NCBI GenBank assembly: GCA_947577185.1 | Contig: CANPUE010000003.1 | Location: 1-64,000 of the forward strand | Length of the DNA stretch: 64,000 nt | Source of the DNA: an uncultured Lachnospiraceae bacterium | Lineage (GTDB): Bacteria > Bacillota > Clostridia > Lachnospirales > Lachnospiraceae | Direction: 5' to 3' | Shown here: positions 28,841 to 39,160 of the stretch, piece after piece | Position numbering within the stretch: the stretch's first letter is position 1 | How the letters are laid out: every line of letters starts with the position of its first letter | Translations under genes and position numbers: made by a program | Notes under the pieces: model-generated | What the model was told of the DNA's origin: nothing | The model's database searches: none | What the model saw: only the letters and a program-made list of their open reading frames with translations

Positions 28841-30229
28841 TTGATACATCAATATAAAAATAATGGCTACAATATTGTACTGGATGTCAACAGCGGAAGC
28901 GTTCATCTGGTGGACGATATCGTATACGATCTTCTGCCCGTCGTGGAAAAAATTCTGGCAGGAGAGACAGAGGAAAAGCCGGTTGGCAAAAGAGAGATTC
29001 TTGATCAGATCGGGGAAACGGCTTCAAAAGAGGCATTGGAAGAAGCTGTGGAGGAGATTCTCGAACTGAGAGAAGCAGGGGTTCTTTTCAGCGAGGATGT
29101 CTATGAAAAATACATTGAAAACTTCGGGGAGCGGGAGAGCGTTGTAAAAGCGCTGTGTCTGCACATCGCCCATGACTGCAATCTGGCCTGTAAATACTGT
29201 TTTGCAGAAGAAGGAGAATACCATGGACGCAGGGCGCTCATGAGTTTCGAGGTCGGAAAGAAAGCGCTTGATTTTCTTGTTGCAAACTCCGGCAACAGGG
29301 TAAACCTTGAGGTGGACTTTTTTGGCGGCGAGCCTCTCATGAACTGGGAGGTCGTAAAAAAGCTGGTGGAGTATGGCAGGAGCATAGAAACGCAGCATCA
29401 TAAAAAATTCCGTTTCACGCTGACGACAAACGGTATTCTCTTAAACGATGAGATCATGGAGTTTGTCAATCGCGAGATGGCGAATGTTGTTTTAAGCATT
29501 GACGGGCGCAGGGAAGTCAACGACAGGATGCGTCCGCACCGCGGCGGTCAGGGAAGCTATGAGGAGATCGTGCCGAAATTTATCAAAGCGGCGCGCAGCA
29601 GAAACCAGATGAATTATTATGTGCGCGGTACTTACACGAGAAATAACCTTGATTTTGCAGAGGATGTGAAGCATCTGGCGGATCTGGGGTTTGAGCAGAT
29701 TTCCGTGGAGCCGGTTGTGGCGGGGGAAGAAGAAACGTATGCCCTGCGCCCGGAAGATGTTCCGGCGCTTCTTGAAGAGTACGATAAGCTGGCGTTAGAA
29801 TATTTAAAGCGGAGAAAAGAAGGAAAACCTTTCAATTTCTTCCATTTTATGATAGATTTAAAGGGCGGGCCCTGTGTGGCCAAGAGACTTTCCGGCTGCG
29901 GTTCGGGAAACGAATATCTTGCGGTTACGCCGTGGGGAGATTTTTACCCGTGCCATCAGTTTGTAGGGAATGAAGAATTTCTGATGGGAAATGTGGAGGA
30001 AGGGATCGTCCGTACACAGATCCGGGACAGGTTTAAAAACTGTAATGTATACACGAAAGAAAAGTGCAGGGACTGTTTTGCCAAATTTTATTGCAGCGGC
30101 GGCTGTGCGGCGAATTCTTACCAGTTTCACGGAGACATCAATGACGTCTATGATCTTGGCTGTCAGTTACAGCGTAAGCGCATAGAATGTGCAGTCATGA
30201 TAAAGGCCGCCTGTGCGGACGAAGGATAA
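28841..30229 (+). CDS. scfB: SCIFF radical SAM maturase
   Basis: CNLACKYCFAEEGEYHG radical SAM motif and SPASM Cys (CRDCFAKFYCSGGC), adjacent to scfA. Confidence 0.94.
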   Translation: MIHQYKNNGYNIVLDVNSGSVHLVDDIVYDLLPVVEKILAGETEEKPVGKREILDQIGETASKEALEEAVEEILELREAGVLFSEDVYEKYIENFGERESVVKALCLHIAHDCNLACKYCFAEEGEYHGRRALMSFEVGKKALDFLVANSGNRVNLEVDFFGGEPLMNWEVVKKLVEYGRSIETQHHKKFRFTLTTNGILLNDEIMEFVNREMANVVLSIDGRREVNDRMRPHRGGQGSYEEIVPKFIKAARSRNQMNYYVRGTYTRNNLDFAEDVKHLADLGFEQISVEPVVAGEEETYALRPEDVPALLEEYDKLALEYLKRRKEGKPFNFFHFMIDLKGGPCVAKRLSGCGSGNEYLAVTPWGDFYPCHQFVGNEEFLMGNVEEGIVRTQIRDRFKNCNVYTKEKCRDCFAKFYCSGGCAANSYQFHGDINDVYDLGCQLQRKRIECAVMIKAACADEG

Positions 30230-30248
30230 GAAAGGAGTATTTTTCAAA

Positions 30249-32516
30249 ATGAAAAAAAACAAAGCGGTTATCGGCCTGATTATTTTTCTGCTGGCGCTGG
30301 CCGGGTCGGTCTATACGGCGGTCTTCGGTGTGGGAGCAGATCAGTCGGGTTCCGCATCCAGCATCAAGTTAGGTCTTGACCTTGCGGGAGGCGTCAGTAT
30401 CACGTATCAGGTCGTAGGGGATGAAAAACCAAACGACGAGGATATGAGCGATACCATCTATAAATTACAGCAGCGTGTCGCGAATTACAGTTCGGAGGCA
30501 CAGGTGTATCAGGAAGGCGACGACCGGATCAATATCGAGATTCCGGGTGTCTCCGATGCCAATGCGATTCTGGAGGAACTCGGACAGCCCGGTTCGCTCT
30601 ATTTTATCGCGCAGACGGACAGCGACGGCAATGAAAACTACACGACGACATACGGTCTTGACGCGGAAGGAAATCTGGCCGAACAGCACGCGCTGTTAAA
30701 GACGATTGACGAAATGCTGGCGGACGGGTCGATTGTGATAACAGGTACGGATGTTGCAGATGCTCAGGCCGGCTCACAACAGGATCAGGTGATGAATAAC
30801 AGACAGTATGTCGTACAGCTGTCTCTGACCGAAGCAGGAACCGCGGCATTTGCGGCGGCGACAGAAAAAGCCTATACGGCGGGAGAGTCGATAGCAATCT
30901 ACTATGACGGTGAATTTGTCAGTGTGCCGGGTGTATCGGCAGTGATCAAAGACGGCAATGCGATCATTACGGGTCAAAACAGCTTTGAGGAGGCCGAGCA
31001 GCTTGCTTCGACGATCCGTATCGGCGGACTCAAACTGGAGCTGCAGGAACTGCGTTCTAATGTGGTCGGCGCTCAGCTTGGCTCTGATGCGATCCGGACA
31101 AGCCTGATCGCGGCAGCAGTCGGTTTTGCACTGATCGTGATCTTCCTGGTAATGGTTTATCTGGTGCCCGGTATCGCGGCGAGCCTTGCGCTTGCGCTCT
31201 ACACGGCGCTGATGGTTATCTTACTTTATGCATTTGAAGCAACTTTGACGCTTCCGGGTATTGCAGGTATCATCCTGTCCATTGGTATGGCGGTGGATGC
31301 GAACGTAATCATTTTTGCACGTATCAGAGAGGAACTGGCGACCGGAAAAACAGTGCAGTCTGCAGTGAAGATCGGATTTACGAAAGCCCGTTCCGCTATT
31401 TTGGACGGCAATATCACGACGTTGATCGCGGCCGCTGTGCTGGCGGTCAAGGGAACCGGTTCGATCCAGGGATTTGCGCTGACGCTGGCGATTGGTATCG
31501 CGCTTTCCATGTTTACGGCGATGATCGTCACAAGATTCCTTTTGAATGTATTGTATGCGCTCGGCGTGCAGAGTCCGAAAGCATACGGTGTTGCCAAAGA
31601 GGCAAAAGTACTGCCGTTTCTGCCTAAGAAGAAACTGTTTTTCGCATTGTCTGCGGCGGTCATTGTTTTGGGCTTTGTCGTGATGGGTGTCAATCAGGCA
31701 TCGAAAGGCGCGGCGCTCAATTACAGCCTGGAATTTGTGGGCGGTACTTCCACAACGCTTACATTGAGTCAGGATATGAGCATTGAAGAGATTGATGCAC
31801 AGATCGTACCGGAAATTGAAAAGATCACCGGGGACGGCAATGTGCAGACGACCAAAGTAGCAGGCTCTAACCAGATCATTATTAAGACAAGAACCCTTTC
31901 GGTCGCGGAACGGGAAACATTTAACGATGTGATGGTCGGAAACTTCGGCGTGGAAGAAAGTTCGATCACAGCAGAGACGATCAGTGCGACGGTAAGCTCC
32001 GAGATGAAATCCGATGCGGTCGTAGCCGTACTGGCTGCCGCGGTCTGCATGCTGATCTACATCTGGTTCCGCTTTAAAGACGTCCGTTTTGGTGCGAGTG
32101 CGGTGCTTGCCCTGCTGCATGATATTCTGGTGGTGCTTGCTTTCTATGCGGTGGCAAGGGTATCGGTCGGCAATACCTTTATTGCCTGCATGCTGACGAT
32201 CATCGGATATTCTATCAATGCTACAATTGTTATCTTTGACCGTATCCGTGAGAATATGAAGGATATGGGAAGGAAGGATACGCTGGAAGAAGTGGTAAAC
32301 AGGAGTATTTCACAGACACTTTCCAGAAGTGTATTTACTTCCCTGACGACGTTCTTTATGGTAGCTGCTCTGGAAGTATTCGGCGTTTCCTCTATCAGAG
32401 AATTCGCCCTGCCGTTGATAGCCGGTATTATCTGCGGTACGTATTCGTCTATCTGTCTTGCGGGCGCATTCTGGTATCTGCTGCGTACGAAAATAAAGAA
32501 GGCAGATGCAGAGTGA
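30249..32516 (+). CDS. secDF: SecD-SecF fusion protein translocase subunit
   Basis: LGLDLAGGVSITYQV; second half LNYSLEFVGGTSTTL; ATG 30249. Confidence 0.95.
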   Translation: MKKNKAVIGLIIFLLALAGSVYTAVFGVGADQSGSASSIKLGLDLAGGVSITYQVVGDEKPNDEDMSDTIYKLQQRVANYSSEAQVYQEGDDRINIEIPGVSDANAILEELGQPGSLYFIAQTDSDGNENYTTTYGLDAEGNLAEQHALLKTIDEMLADGSIVITGTDVADAQAGSQQDQVMNNRQYVVQLSLTEAGTAAFAAATEKAYTAGESIAIYYDGEFVSVPGVSAVIKDGNAIITGQNSFEEAEQLASTIRIGGLKLELQELRSNVVGAQLGSDAIRTSLIAAAVGFALIVIFLVMVYLVPGIAASLALALYTALMVILLYAFEATLTLPGIAGIILSIGMAVDANVIIFARIREELATGKTVQSAVKIGFTKARSAILDGNITTLIAAAVLAVKGTGSIQGFALTLAIGIALSMFTAMIVTRFLLNVLYALGVQSPKAYGVAKEAKVLPFLPKKKLFFALSAAVIVLGFVVMGVNQASKGAALNYSLEFVGGTSTTLTLSQDMSIEEIDAQIVPEIEKITGDGNVQTTKVAGSNQIIIKTRTLSVAERETFNDVMVGNFGVEESSITAETISATVSSEMKSDAVVAVLAAAVCMLIYIWFRFKDVRFGASAVLALLHDILVVLAFYAVARVSVGNTFIACMLTIIGYSINATIVIFDRIRENMKDMGRKDTLEEVVNRSISQTLSRSVFTSLTTFFMVAALEVFGVSSIREFALPLIAGIICGTYSSICLAGAFWYLLRTKIKKADAE

Positions 32517-32554
32517 TCTCACACAAAAACAGAGAATAAATTGATATAATGATG

Positions 32555-32593
32555 AAAAAGACTGATAAAGCGGGATGCTCTGTCAGTCTTTTT
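32555..32593. terminator. Bidirectional terminator hairpin between convergent genes
   Basis: AAAAAGACTGA / TCAGTCTTTTT perfect 11-bp stem. Confidence 0.75.
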
Positions 32594-33098
32594 CTTCCTG
32601 AGATTCTTTTTCTTCTTTTGCCTCTTTTGTTTCTTTCTCATTTCCTGCCGTTTTGGCATCGAGCGTGCGGTTATGGCACTTTATTCTCATAAAAGTAAGA
32701 ATATCTTCCTGATCTCTGTCGTCCAGAAGCTGGTAATAATATAAAAAGAGCTTCTCCTGACGGTCCAGATACTTGAATTTTCTATTGTTTTTCGGGATAC
32801 TGATATGATTCAGAAATTCATTCAGGTCGTCTTTTTCGTATCTCTGCGTGTCTTTGTCTTTGACGGCATATTCCAGATTCAGGCTTTCGCGCATGGAGAA
32901 CGCCAGAAAGCTGTCCACCGGCACCTTGTACAATTTCGACAGATTGTACAGGGAGTTCATAGGCGGTGTGATCCGTCCCGTTTCATAATGGGAATAGGTC
33001 TGTCTGGATATACTTAGCTGCGAAGCGACAAAATCCTGAGAATAATTGTAGGATTTGCGGAGTTCTCTCAAATATGTTTCCAAGTTTTTTTCACACAT
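32583..33098 (-). CDS. XRE-family helix-turn-helix regulator
   Basis: LRELRKSYNYSQDFVASQLSISRQTYSHYETGRITPPMNSLYNLSKLYKVPVDSFL. Confidence 0.9.
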   Translation of the reverse strand: MCEKNLETYLRELRKSYNYSQDFVASQLSISRQTYSHYETGRITPPMNSLYNLSKLYKVPVDSFLAFSMRESLNLEYAVKDKDTQRYEKDDLNEFLNHISIPKNNRKFKYLDRQEKLFLYYYQLLDDRDQEDILTFMRIKCHNRTLDAKTAGNEKETKEAKEEKESQEEKD

Positions 33099-33387
33099 GC
33101 TAATCCTCCATGTCAGAACTGTATGCTGCGATGACAGTGCGGTCAAGGCAGATCCCCGGCTTTGATTCAAAATTTATCAACATTCACAAAAAAGAAGGTA
33201 CAGACTGTATAAGTTTTATAGAAAAATTTACTTGAAAATATATTGATAATAGCATATTATATAAATAATGATACTAATAATAGCATTTACAAATGTACAT
33301 AGAATATGTACAGACAATACAACAGGTGGTTACGCGGGATATTATTCCCACGACACAAATATATTATCCAAACGAGGAGGAGTTAGG

Positions 33388-34116
33388 ATGAAAGCAAAAT
33401 TCATTCAAAGAGTGCTGACCGCAGCTTTGACGGCATCCTTAGTGGCGGCGCCCTGTCTGGGCGTATTCGCATCTGAATCTGACCCGAAAGCACCGGGCTC
33501 TGATCAGAAAGAGACAGGAAGCGCGGAAGAAAGCATGAGCGCTGCAACCGTTGAGGAAGAAGTTGTACAGATCGTCAACCAGATTGTGGCAGCAAACAAC
33601 AGCGGCGGCGGAAGTGTAAGCAGCGTTGCCCAGATTCCGGTAACCAGCTCCGTTGCAGGTGTAAAATCGACCGTTAAAGGCGTTTATCTTGCAACAAGCG
33701 TTAACGGAACTGCTATTACCACGAGCGTTGCAAACATCGCAAGCGGCTATGGTTTAAAAGCAGGCGAGACACCGAGTGCAAGAATCTACAACATGAGCGT
33801 AAAGAAGAGCCCTCTGGCAGCGGCAGCAATCGATAATGCGGCAGCGGCTATGGGCGCAACAGTAGGTCCTTATGTCAATGTGGAACTTGGCAAATTAAGC
33901 GGTGGTAAATTCAGTTTACTTCCGTCCGAAGGTGCGCCGATCACATTGAAATTCGGTATTCCCAGGGCATTTGCACAGTCCGGGAAGACTTTCGCGGTGA
34001 TCTGCGTGCGTCCCGGCGGCGCAGTGAGCGTTCTGCAGGATACCGATGACAATCCGGATACCGTTACGTTTGACACAACAGGCGGTCAGGGAGCATATGC
34101 GATCGTTAAATATTAA
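33388..34116 (+). CDS. Secreted protein of unknown function
   Basis: Signal peptide MKAKFIQRVLTAALTASLVAAPCLGVFASE; Ser/Thr/Ala-rich mature protein. Confidence 0.8.
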   Translation: MKAKFIQRVLTAALTASLVAAPCLGVFASESDPKAPGSDQKETGSAEESMSAATVEEEVVQIVNQIVAANNSGGGSVSSVAQIPVTSSVAGVKSTVKGVYLATSVNGTAITTSVANIASGYGLKAGETPSARIYNMSVKKSPLAAAAIDNAAAAMGATVGPYVNVELGKLSGGKFSLLPSEGAPITLKFGIPRAFAQSGKTFAVICVRPGGAVSVLQDTDDNPDTVTFDTTGGQGAYAIVKY

Positions 34117-34150
34117 TTTGTCGCATCATGCTGCAAAAACTGGGAGAAGA

Positions 34151-36103
34151 ATGAACTTCTTCTCTCGGTATTTTGTGATTTTCGCATTGCTTCTCTTTTG
34201 CATGTTTGAGTACGGAATCCGGAGAATATACGGATTCTCCATTTATCCCGATGAATTTGGCTACTGGGCCAGTGCGGCGCAGTGGGCGGGGTTTGACTGG
34301 TCGGAAACGGTATCGAAGGCATCCTATTATTCCTTTGGATACAGCCTGATCCTCATGCCGATCCTGCTTCTTTGCAAAAACGGCGTGAGTGCTTACCGTG
34401 CAGCTCTCCTGGTCAATGTGCTGTTGCAATGTCTCTCAATCGGGCTTTTGTACGGCGGATACAGGAGACTCTTTTGTATGACGGCGGATTCTGCAAAGGC
34501 AGATTATGCACAGAGCGGATGCTGCCTGCAGGAGATGAAACCGGTCTTTGCCGTCGGCGCGGCGGTGTTTTATCCTGTCTGGACGTTTTATACACAGATG
34601 ACGCTGACGGAGGCGCTGCTTGCGTTTTTATATGTACTGATCTGCTGGCTGTTTGCCAGGTTTCTGGAAAAACCGGTTTTTGTACGAGCAATGCTATTAT
34701 CAATAGCGCTCATCTATTTGCATTTTGTACATATGCGCACCGTGGGTGTGGTGATTGCCGCGGGTATTACCCTGCTTCTGCATGCGTTTCGTGTCAGAGA
34801 GGCGAGAAAGCCAATCCTGGCGGCGGCTTTGTTTCTGGCCGCAGGAGCGTTGATTGGGATGCAGGTGAGGGATGCCGCGATCGAAACTCTTTATCTGTCC
34901 GTGAGCGGCCGGTCTGCGGCAGGAGGCGGATTCACAGCGGGGAATGAGGAAGCGGCAGCGAATGCGATTGCGGCGTTAAATGGTTATGCGGTGCAGATCG
35001 CCAATGCCAGGACAGCTTTGAATCCGGAAGGAATCCTGCTGTTGCTGAAGAGCTGTGCGGGAAAGCTATACTATCTGGGAATGTCATCGTTTGGGATGAT
35101 CTATCCGGCGATCGGGCTTTGTATAGGGAAGACTGCTGCATTACTGCGGGATTTGCCTGGCGTCAGAAACATTTTTAAAAGGCGCGGCAGGGATTTCAGG
35201 AAAGAGGAGAAGGAACCATCTGCAGTGTGTGGGGAGGAAAGTCAGATTGCTGTGAAAGACCTGATGTATGTGTTCCAGCTGTTATCATTTTGCGGACAAT
35301 TTCTGATCTCTGCTGTTTATATGCGTTCGCCGGGAAGGCTGGACGGGATCGTATATGGCAGATATAACGATTATCTGGTTCCTGTGTTGATTGGGATCGG
35401 TCTGCTGACATTGTGGGAGAACAGACATTTTGTGAGACATGTTCTGGTCAGCATTGCCGTTTCGACTGCATTATTTGCGGTTTCTCTGCATGCCGCACTG
35501 CACAGCGGAGCGGTTCTCATGCATGGCTGTCATGCGTTGGGGCTAAATTATATTTCGGATGACCTGCATTTTTATGAAATTACGCCGGAATTTGTGAAAG
35601 CTTTTGCATTCGGGCTCTGTCTGCTTTTGCTTATGACAGGGTGCATCGCGTTTGTATCAAAGGCAGGAAAAAATAATTTCGGATTTTCCATACTGGGTAT
35701 CGGAATCATATTGCTGATGGAAGTACTGCTCACATTCCGGCTGAATCAAAAGTATCTCTATTTCTTTAATGAAATGAACTATTATGATCTGGAAGTGTAT
35801 GAGTACTTGGAAGACTATGAAAAAAAGGAAAAGAGGGCTGTTCCCGTTTCTTATCTGTATGACGGCGGACAGGTTTACATAAATTTGATACAATTTTCCA
35901 TGCGGGAGAAGCCGTTATATTTTATTGAGGAAACCGGAGAGGACGGCGTCAGGCTTTCCTGGGAAGAACTGGAAACTGTTCTGCCTGCTGAGGGGTTTTT
36001 GATTACAGATTGTGAGAACGACTATCTGCCGGAGATAGAAAGACGGTACAGAAAGTGCGTGGAAAGCAGGAGCGGAGGCTTTACGCTCTTTCTGATAGAA
36101 TAA
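34151..36103 (+). CDS. GT-C-like multi-membrane-spanning protein (putative glycosyltransferase)
   Basis: IYPDEFGYWASAAQWAGFDWSETVSKASYYSFGYSLILMPILLL; many TM helices; paralogous to 45750-47486. Confidence 0.75.
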   Translation: MNFFSRYFVIFALLLFCMFEYGIRRIYGFSIYPDEFGYWASAAQWAGFDWSETVSKASYYSFGYSLILMPILLLCKNGVSAYRAALLVNVLLQCLSIGLLYGGYRRLFCMTADSAKADYAQSGCCLQEMKPVFAVGAAVFYPVWTFYTQMTLTEALLAFLYVLICWLFARFLEKPVFVRAMLLSIALIYLHFVHMRTVGVVIAAGITLLLHAFRVREARKPILAAALFLAAGALIGMQVRDAAIETLYLSVSGRSAAGGGFTAGNEEAAANAIAALNGYAVQIANARTALNPEGILLLLKSCAGKLYYLGMSSFGMIYPAIGLCIGKTAALLRDLPGVRNIFKRRGRDFRKEEKEPSAVCGEESQIAVKDLMYVFQLLSFCGQFLISAVYMRSPGRLDGIVYGRYNDYLVPVLIGIGLLTLWENRHFVRHVLVSIAVSTALFAVSLHAALHSGAVLMHGCHALGLNYISDDLHFYEITPEFVKAFAFGLCLLLLMTGCIAFVSKAGKNNFGFSILGIGIILLMEVLLTFRLNQKYLYFFNEMNYYDLEVYEYLEDYEKKEKRAVPVSYLYDGGQVYINLIQFSMREKPLYFIEETGEDGVRLSWEELETVLPAEGFLITDCENDYLPEIERRYRKCVESRSGGFTLFLIE

Positions 36104-36159
36104 CAGATTACCCGAAACTGTGAAATGAGAAAGTGACGCATAAGGAAAGGAACGATCCG

Positions 36160-37209
36160 ATGAAGCTGATCATTCAGATTCCCTGCTATAACGAGGCGCA
36201 GACATTAGAGATTGCCTTGAATGATCTGCCAAAGACGCTGGAGGGAATAGACGAAATTGAATATCTCATCATCAATGACGGAAGCCAGGACGAGACCGTA
36301 CAAGTGGCGAAAAGATGGGGTGTGCATCATGTTGTCAATTTCAAGCAGAACAAAGGACTGGCCAAAGGATTTATGGCCGGCATTGACGGCTGTCTCAGAA
36401 ACGGTGCGGATATCATTGTCAATACCGATGCGGACAACCAGTACTGTGGAAGCGATATCCGGAAACTGATTCAGCCGATTCTCGACGGCAGGGCGGATAT
36501 GGTGATCGGTGCACGCCCAATCGACGAGACGGAACATTTTTCTTATATCAAGAAAAAATTACAGCATTTCGGGAGCTTTGTCGTGCGCAAAGCCTCCAAC
36601 ACCGATATACCCGATGCGCCCAGCGGTTTCCGGGCGTTCAGCCGGGAGGCCGCCATGCATATCAACGTGGTAAATGACTATACCTATACGCTTGAAACGA
36701 TCGTTCAGGCCGGAAGGGAGAAAATGGCGATCACCAGCGTGCCGATCCGCACAAACGGAGAACTCCGGCCATCCCGACTGTTTCATAGCATCTGGGGATA
36801 TGTGAAAAAAAGCATGCTCACGATTTTGCGTGCCTATATGATGTACAAACCGCTCAAATGCTTTACTTATCTGGCCAGCGTTCCAACGATGATCGGGCTG
36901 GTCATTGGCTTTCGATACTTATATTATATAGCGTCGGGAACCGCGGGAGGCCATGTGCAGTCGCTGATCCTTGGCTGTACGCTGATCATTATCGGCTTTC
37001 TGACTCTGATGATCGGACTCGTGGCGGATGTGATCGCCGCGAACAGAAAACTTTTGCAGGATACCCAGTACCATGCAAGACGCTCCGAGTATGAAGCGAT
37101 TTACGCGCAGAAAAAGCTGGAGAAACAACTGGAAAAGGAAACCGTCAGAACTTACCGCGTCATAAACGGAGAAGACATCGAACCTCTGGCAGAAGCGGGA
37201 GAGGGTTAA
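36160..37209 (+). CDS. GT2 glycosyltransferase, polyprenyl-phosphate sugar synthase-like
   Basis: LIIQIPCYNEAQTLEIALNDLP...EYLIINDGSQDETVQVAKRWGV...VNTDADNQY, C-terminal TM pair. Confidence 0.92.
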   Translation: MKLIIQIPCYNEAQTLEIALNDLPKTLEGIDEIEYLIINDGSQDETVQVAKRWGVHHVVNFKQNKGLAKGFMAGIDGCLRNGADIIVNTDADNQYCGSDIRKLIQPILDGRADMVIGARPIDETEHFSYIKKKLQHFGSFVVRKASNTDIPDAPSGFRAFSREAAMHINVVNDYTYTLETIVQAGREKMAITSVPIRTNGELRPSRLFHSIWGYVKKSMLTILRAYMMYKPLKCFTYLASVPTMIGLVIGFRYLYYIASGTAGGHVQSLILGCTLIIIGFLTLMIGLVADVIAANRKLLQDTQYHARRSEYEAIYAQKKLEKQLEKETVRTYRVINGEDIEPLAEAGEG

Positions 37210-37406
37210 TGCAATCGTGTATCGGCACCTCTGCTGCTGTAAGGTTTCCGCAGTTCGTACGGATATTGCTCCTTATTAAGTGTGGTTTCATTTTGGTCCT
37301 GATTATTTTGTACATGCAGCTGCGGAGATCTTACAGTAACAGAGGAGAAATGACCTGAAGTCAGATGACAGAAGGTAAAACGGGTGAAATAAGGAGACGC
37401 TACAGG

Positions 37407-38174
37407 ATGAAGAAAGCTTTTACTATTGTACGGATAAAAAATATTGTCAGGGGAAATTTCTTTTTAAACAGCATATTAGAGTGCTGTCTGACTGCGGCTG
37501 CGCTCATCAGAGCAAATTTAGGGGGGGGGTATGCCGCAGATGGAGAAGACTTAATTGTAAGCCGGTTACTGCAGGAAGAATATAGAATGCCGATCGGCAA
37601 AATGAAATATGTGGATTTGGGGGCAAATCACTGGTGCAGAGAGAGCAATAGTTATTATTTCTATCGAAGAGGAGCCAGCGGAGTTCTTTTAGAGGCCAAT
37701 CCTTTGCTGTGCAAAAAGCTCAGGAAGAAGAGGAAAAGGGATATTATTGTGAATGCGGCTGTAGATATTCAGAAAAGAAAGAATGTTTCCTTCTATGTGC
37801 TGTCTTTGTTGACAAGAAGCTCCATTGATGAAGAAAGCGTTTCAAGGGCGCTGAAAATGGGGGCGGCTGTACGGGAAGTAATACAGGTACCCTGTGTTTG
37901 TATCAATGAGCTATTGGAAAAATATCAGATTTGTCCGGATCTGCTGACTATGGATATCGAGGGAATGGATTATAAAGTGTTGCGGAGCCTTGATTTGAAA
38001 AAATATAAAATCAAGGTGATTATTGTTGAGATATCGAATGAAATTCCGGATGTCCCCGGGACGATGGAAGAATATATGCGGCAAAACGGATATCGCATTC
38101 ATGCAAAGGCAGGGAGCAATATCATCTACAGATTAATAGAAACCGGTAATTTAGGCTCTGACATGAACCATTAG
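37407..38174 (+). CDS. FkbM-type SAM methyltransferase, phase-variable, in frame
   Basis: MKYVDLGANHWCRESNSYYFYRRGASGVLLEANP...PDLLTMDIEGMDYKVL; G9 tract encodes GGG in frame. Confidence 0.85.
   Translation: MKKAFTIVRIKNIVRGNFFLNSILECCLTAAALIRANLGGGYAADGEDLIVSRLLQEEYRMPIGKMKYVDLGANHWCRESNSYYFYRRGASGVLLEANPLLCKKLRKKRKRDIIVNAAVDIQKRKNVSFYVLSLLTRSSIDEESVSRALKMGAAVREVIQVPCVCINELLEKYQICPDLLTMDIEGMDYKVLRSLDLKKYKIKVIIVEISNEIPDVPGTMEEYMRQNGYRIHAKAGSNIIYRLIETGNLGSDMNH
37521..37529 (+). repeat. Poly-G tract, G9 (ON)
   Basis: TTTA-GGGGGGGGG-TATG. Confidence 0.95.
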
Positions 38175-38212
38175 ATGAAAAGAGAAGGCAATAACGGTAA
38201 GAGGAAAAGGGA

Positions 38213-39160
38213 ATGAGTGTAGAGATATCAACTTATGGAGGGAAACTTGGGTGGCTGGCCAGAAAGTATCTGCCTTCTGCGGCAAGCAGTGCATATTTGA
38301 AACTTCAATATATAAAAAGAAGAAAAGCATCACAGGAGTATATAGACTATTTTTGCGGCAGCCCGGTTAAGCCGCAGCCATTAAACATATTGTTGGAAAC
38401 AATCAACAGATGCAATAGCACATGTTCTTTCTGTGCAGCAAACAGGAATGATGAAAGCCGCCCATTTTGCAGGATGGATGAGGCTTTGTTCCGAAAAACC
38501 GTTTCCCAGCTGGCAGAATGGAATTATTCCGGATACCTGTCCCTGTTTGCAAATAATGAACCCTTTATGGACACCAGAATAATAGAATTTCATAAATATA
38601 TACGTGAGAAACTGCCGGAGGCGAAGATCAAAGTTTTTACAAATGGTCTTTTGTTAGATCATAAGAAGTTTGAAGAGATTGCGCCTTACACAGATTTATT
38701 TATTATTAACAATTATTGTGAGGACGGAAAGCTGCATGCTAACATTGCGGAACTTTACAAGTACCTGAAGAGAAATCCGTCCCTGCATGAGAAAATTGAT
38801 GTACAGATTAAGATCAGGTACATCGGGGAAGTTCTGACAAACCGGGCCGGCTCTTCTCCCAATAAAAAAGAAACGAAAAAAGTCATAACAGAACCATGTC
38901 TGTTTCCCTATACGGATATGGTGATTTATCCCGATGGAAAAGCAGGAATATGCTGCTGCGATGTGAAAGAAGTGACGAATCTGGGAAATGTAAACAGTGA
39001 GACGATGCAGGAAATATGGACGGGTAAGAAGTACGAGAGCCTGCGTAAAAAATTGCAGGATGGCAGACAGGGAAATAAGTTTTGTGAGCATTGTGATTTT
39101 GTGGACACGGGGTTAAGAGTGAAGCTGGCAAGAACGGTAAACAACGGCAGGAGTAAATAA
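38213..39160 (+). CDS. Radical SAM/SPASM protein in glycan locus
   Basis: LETINRCNSTCSFCAANRNDES; SPASM-like GICCCDVKEVTNLGNVNSETMQEIW...CEHCD. Confidence 0.88.
   Translation: MSVEISTYGGKLGWLARKYLPSAASSAYLKLQYIKRRKASQEYIDYFCGSPVKPQPLNILLETINRCNSTCSFCAANRNDESRPFCRMDEALFRKTVSQLAEWNYSGYLSLFANNEPFMDTRIIEFHKYIREKLPEAKIKVFTNGLLLDHKKFEEIAPYTDLFIINNYCEDGKLHANIAELYKYLKRNPSLHEKIDVQIKIRYIGEVLTNRAGSSPNKKETKKVITEPCLFPYTDMVIYPDGKAGICCCDVKEVTNLGNVNSETMQEIWTGKKYESLRKKLQDGRQGNKFCEHCDFVDTGLRVKLARTVNNGRSK

Noticed and set aside
31221-32120. 299-aa minus-strand ORF opposite secDF
   Set aside because: Shadow ORF of a well-conserved gene.
34144-34164. GAGAAGA/TCTTCTC hairpin around the GT-C start codon
   Set aside because: Only 7 bp; could sequester the start but too weak to claim.
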